This document shows, piece by piece, positions 57,406 through 59,488 of a stretch of DNA of 59,488 bases; within the stretch, counting starts at the first letter, position 1, and the number at the start of each line of letters is the position of its first letter. Origin of the DNA: Myxococcaceae bacterium (GTDB lineage: Bacteria > Myxococcota > Myxococcia > Myxococcales > Myxococcaceae). The notes under the pieces were generated by a model that saw only the letters and a program-made list of their open reading frames with translations, had not been told where the DNA came from and did not search any database. The stretch lies in NCBI GenBank assembly GCA_016926755.1, contig JAFGNZ010000397.1, positions 1 through 59,488 on the forward strand. Direction: 5' to 3'. Both the position numbers and the translations under genes were made by a program.

Positions 57406-58926
57406 GTGTCTCGCCCCCAAACCCCGATCGTCCTGAGCTTCCGGCGCACGTTCGCGCTGCTCATCCTCCTGGTCGTGCTGCCCTCGGCGGGGCTGTCCGG
57501 CTTCGGGGTGGTGGCGATCATCAACGAGCGCGCCGCGGTGGAGAAGCGGCTGGAGGCGGCCTGGCACGGGACGCTGGAGGCGCTGGCGCAGGAGCTGCCC
57601 CAGGCGCTCCGGGAGGCCCGGTTCGTGGAGCATGACGGCGCACTGGCGCTGGTGACGGCCGAGGGTCAGGTGCTGTCCGACGTGCCCTTCCGGGCAGGCG
57701 GCGGCCAGGTCGAGTCCCCGGACGCGGCGCTCACCTCGACGCTCACCGCGGTGCTGCCCGAGCTGAGCAACCTCCCCTCCGAGCGAGCCCTCTTCTCGCT
57801 GACGGTGGGCGGGCAGCCCGCGCTCATCGCCGCCGAGCGCATGGGGGAGGCCATCCGCGGCGCCCAGCTGTCCGGCCCGGCGCTGGAGGCCCTGCTGTCG
57901 GCGCGGGCCGAGCGCTACCTGACCTCGGCGGAGCCCGTGCGCTTCGCCCTGCTGCCCGTGCCTCGCGAGGCCGCCGAGGGGTTGGTGGGCCGGCTCGTGT
58001 CGGAGGTGGTGCAGGCGCGGGCCAACGCGCTGGGGCCGGCGGTGCTCGCCGAGCAGGCGCTGGCCCCGCCCTTCCAGGACTTCCGGCTGGTGGTGCTGCC
58101 CACGGGCGAGGATCCGGTGGCGCGCGCCTCCACGCGCAACCGGGTGGTGTACGCGGTGCTCTTGGGGCTGTTCTACCTCACGCTTACCTTCGGGGTGGTG
58201 TACACCGGGCGCGCGCTCTACCGGGAGGCGAAGCTGTCGCGGCTGAAGACGGACTTCGTCTCGCTGGTGAGCCACGAGCTGCGCACCCCCCTCACCTCCA
58301 TCCGCATGTTCATCGAGACGCTGGCCCTGGGACGGCTGAAGGATCCCGCGCAGACGCAGGAGGTGCTGCAGCTGCTCAGCCGGGAGACGGAGCGGCTGTC
58401 CGCGCTGATCGAGCGGGTGCTGGACTGGGCGCGCATCGAGAGCGGGCGCAAGGAGTACCACCTGGAGCACATGGAGGTGGCGCAGGTGGTGGAGGCGGCG
58501 GTGGCGGCCTTCCGCGCCCAGCGGCTGGAGGGGGACATGGAGCTGAAGGTGGAGGTGCCCGAGGGCCTGCCGCGGGTGGAGGCGGATCGGCACGCGGTGG
58601 CGGGGGCGCTCCTCAACCTGCTTCAGAACGCCTACAAGTACAGCACTCAGGACAAGCGCATCACCCTGAGCGCCCGCGTGGAGGGCAGGTGGGTGGACCT
58701 GTCCGTGGAGGACAACGGAGTGGGAATCGCGCCGAGGGATCGCAAGCGCATCTTCGAGCGCTTCTACCGGGTGGACAACCTGCTGACGCGCAAGACGGAG
58801 GGCAGCGGCCTGGGGCTGGCCATCACCAAGCGCATCATCGAGGCCCATGGGGGCCGCATCACGGTGCACAGTGAGGTGGGCAAGGGCAGCCGCTTCACCC
58901 TCCAGCTTCCGGTGAGCACGTCATGA
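57406..58926 (+). CDS. sensor histidine kinase
   Basis: GTG with GGAGAGGAG upstream starts a 506-residue protein. Membrane helices at about 15-36 and 247-267 enclose a roughly 210-residue periplasmic sensor domain with no recognised fold. The cytoplasmic part has HisKA with the phosphorylated His290 in [15 protein letters not shown], then an ATPase domain: N box [12 protein letters not shown]1 DNGVGIA, F box FERFYRV, G2 EGSGLGLAI. It autophosphorylates and passes the phosphate to the response regulator encoded directly behind it (ATGA overlap). No HAMP domain is obvious, only a short linker after the second helix. The signal is unknown. Confidence 0.93.
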   Translation: MSRPQTPIVLSFRRTFALLILLVVLPSAGLSGFGVVAIINERAAVEKRLEAAWHGTLEALAQELPQALREARFVEHDGALALVTAEGQVLSDVPFRAGGGQVESPDAALTSTLTAVLPELSNLPSERALFSLTVGGQPALIAAERMGEAIRGAQLSGPALEALLSARAERYLTSAEPVRFALLPVPREAAEGLVGRLVSEVVQARANALGPAVLAEQALAPPFQDFRLVVLPTGEDPVARASTRNRVVYAVLLGLFYLTLTFGVVYTGRALYREAKLSRLKTDFVSLVSHELRTPLTSIRMFIETLALGRLKDPAQTQEVLQLLSRETERLSALIERVLDWARIESGRKEYHLEHMEVAQVVEAAVAAFRAQRLEGDMELKVEVPEGLPRVEADRHAVAGALLNLLQNAYKYSTQDKRITLSARVEGRWVDLSVEDNGVGIAPRDRKRIFERFYRVDNLLTRKTEGSGLGLAITKRIIEAHGGRITVHSEVGKGSRFTLQLPVSTS

Positions 58927-59488
58927 GCGAGAAGGCGCAGCGCATCCTCGTGGTGGAGGATGACCTGTCCATCCTCACGGGGCTGTCCATCAACCTGCGC
59001 ATCGAGGGCTACGAGGTGCTCCAGGCCCAGGACGGGCGCACGGGGCTGGCCAAGGCGCTGGACGAGGCGCCGGATCTGGTGGTGCTGGACATCATGCTGC
59101 CGGAGCTCAACGGCTACGAGGTCATCAAGGAGCTGCGCCGCCGGGGCCGGGACACGCCGGTGGTGATGCTCTCGGCCAAGGGGATGGAGCCGGACAAGAT
59201 CCTGGGGCTGAACCTGGGAGCGGACGACTACGTGGTGAAGCCCTTCGGGCTGCAGGAGCTGCTGGCGCGCATCAAGGCCGTGCTGCGCCGGCGCCACCCG
59301 CCCGCGGGCACGCCGCCGGTGACGTTCGGGGACGTGGAGGTGGAGCTGCTGGCGCGGACTGTGATGCGCGCGGGCAGGCCGGTGGAGCTGACGGCGCAGG
59401 AGTTCAAGCTGCTGGCATACTTCCTGGCCCACCCGGGGCGCACCTTCTCCCGCGAGGAGCTGCTGTCGGGCGCCTGGGGCTTCGACTA
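58923..59488 (+). CDS. OmpR-family response regulator, C-terminus beyond the window
   Basis: The 188 visible residues contain a full receiver domain (1-120): acidic pair VVEDD, phosphoacceptor Asp56 (LVVLDIMLP), Ser84 (VVMLSAKG) and Lys106 (DDYVVKPFG). The start of a winged-helix DNA-binding domain follows ([38 protein letters not shown]); the recognition helix and wing are cut by the window end. It forms the output half of the two-component pair with the preceding histidine kinase and would bind DNA near its target promoters, which cannot be read here. Confidence 0.93.
   Translation, partial: MSEKAQRILVVEDDLSILTGLSINLRIEGYEVLQAQDGRTGLAKALDEAPDLVVLDIMLPELNGYEVIKELRRRGRDTPVVMLSAKGMEPDKILGLNLGADDYVVKPFGLQELLARIKAVLRRRHPPAGTPPVTFGDVEVELLARTVMRAGRPVELTAQEFKLLAYFLAHPGRTFSREELLSGAWGFD

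Noticed and set aside
57151-58869. Minus-strand extension of the cytochrome frame through the histidine kinase gene
   Set aside because: The lipoprotein signal and GAGGAG site fix the cytochrome start at 57150, and the extension is antisense to a kinase with all its motifs.

Overview
The window looks like chromosomal DNA of a myxobacterium, probably of the suborder Cystobacterineae (Archangium, Cystobacter, Hyalangium or Stigmatella relatives). The DNA is very GC-rich and most codons end in G or C. There are two eukaryotic-type Ser/Thr kinases, an FHA protein, many lipoproteins with a 'GPDAG' type spacer or Cys-rich modules, a tandem DUSAM-domain protein (a domain essentially confined to myxobacteria) and SitA-like lipoprotein toxin genes. 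The assignment is inference from gene content; no rRNA gene is present to settle it, and I saw no tRNA gene or CRISPR array.

Left part (1-14.5 kb) is accessory. It starts with the 5' end of an exported protein, then a gene-free, highly repetitive block (about 480-1320) interrupted by a 176-bp MITE with 23-bp terminal inverted repeats and a TA target duplication. Next come the frameshifted relic of a lipoprotein toxin with a tandem DUSAM protein behind it, a 2-hydroxychromene-2-carboxylate isomerase-like protein, a BON-domain protein, an orphan class II lanthipeptide precursor, a broken trypsin-like protease gene, a large exported coiled-coil protein, a membrane protein, an HTTM/vitamin-K-dependent-carboxylase-like protein, and a surface lipoprotein with FG-GAP repeats and a bizarre Asp/His/Gly tail.

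Middle (14.7-38.8 kb): a PEGA-domain kinase, two exported proteins in an overlapping pair, a VWA protein, pirin, a zinc alcohol dehydrogenase, a globin fragment, an ArfB-like release factor and asnS. Then comes a defence-type island. A type I restriction-modification system (hsdM-hsdS-hsdR) carries two extra genes between hsdS and hsdR: an unknown protein and a PD-(D/E)XK lipoprotein resembling toxins exchanged between myxobacterial cells. Behind hsdR there is an atypical kinase with a tiny overlapping lipoprotein gene, bracketed by a second, almost completely deleted copy of hsdR. A translationally coupled pair of SPFH/band-7 membrane proteins closes the island. Base composition drops sharply inside hsdM, which suggests a mosaic origin.

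Right part (38.8-59.5 kb) is mostly housekeeping: aconitase, a cardiolipin-synthase-like phospholipase D, an FHA protein, a PafB/PafC-like pair of WYL regulators, glutamate 5-kinase, HflX, a SAM hydroxide adenosyltransferase (DUF62), glycerol-3-phosphate dehydrogenase, a cupin, a beta-propeller/di-haem lipoprotein, and a histidine kinase/response regulator pair cut by the window end.
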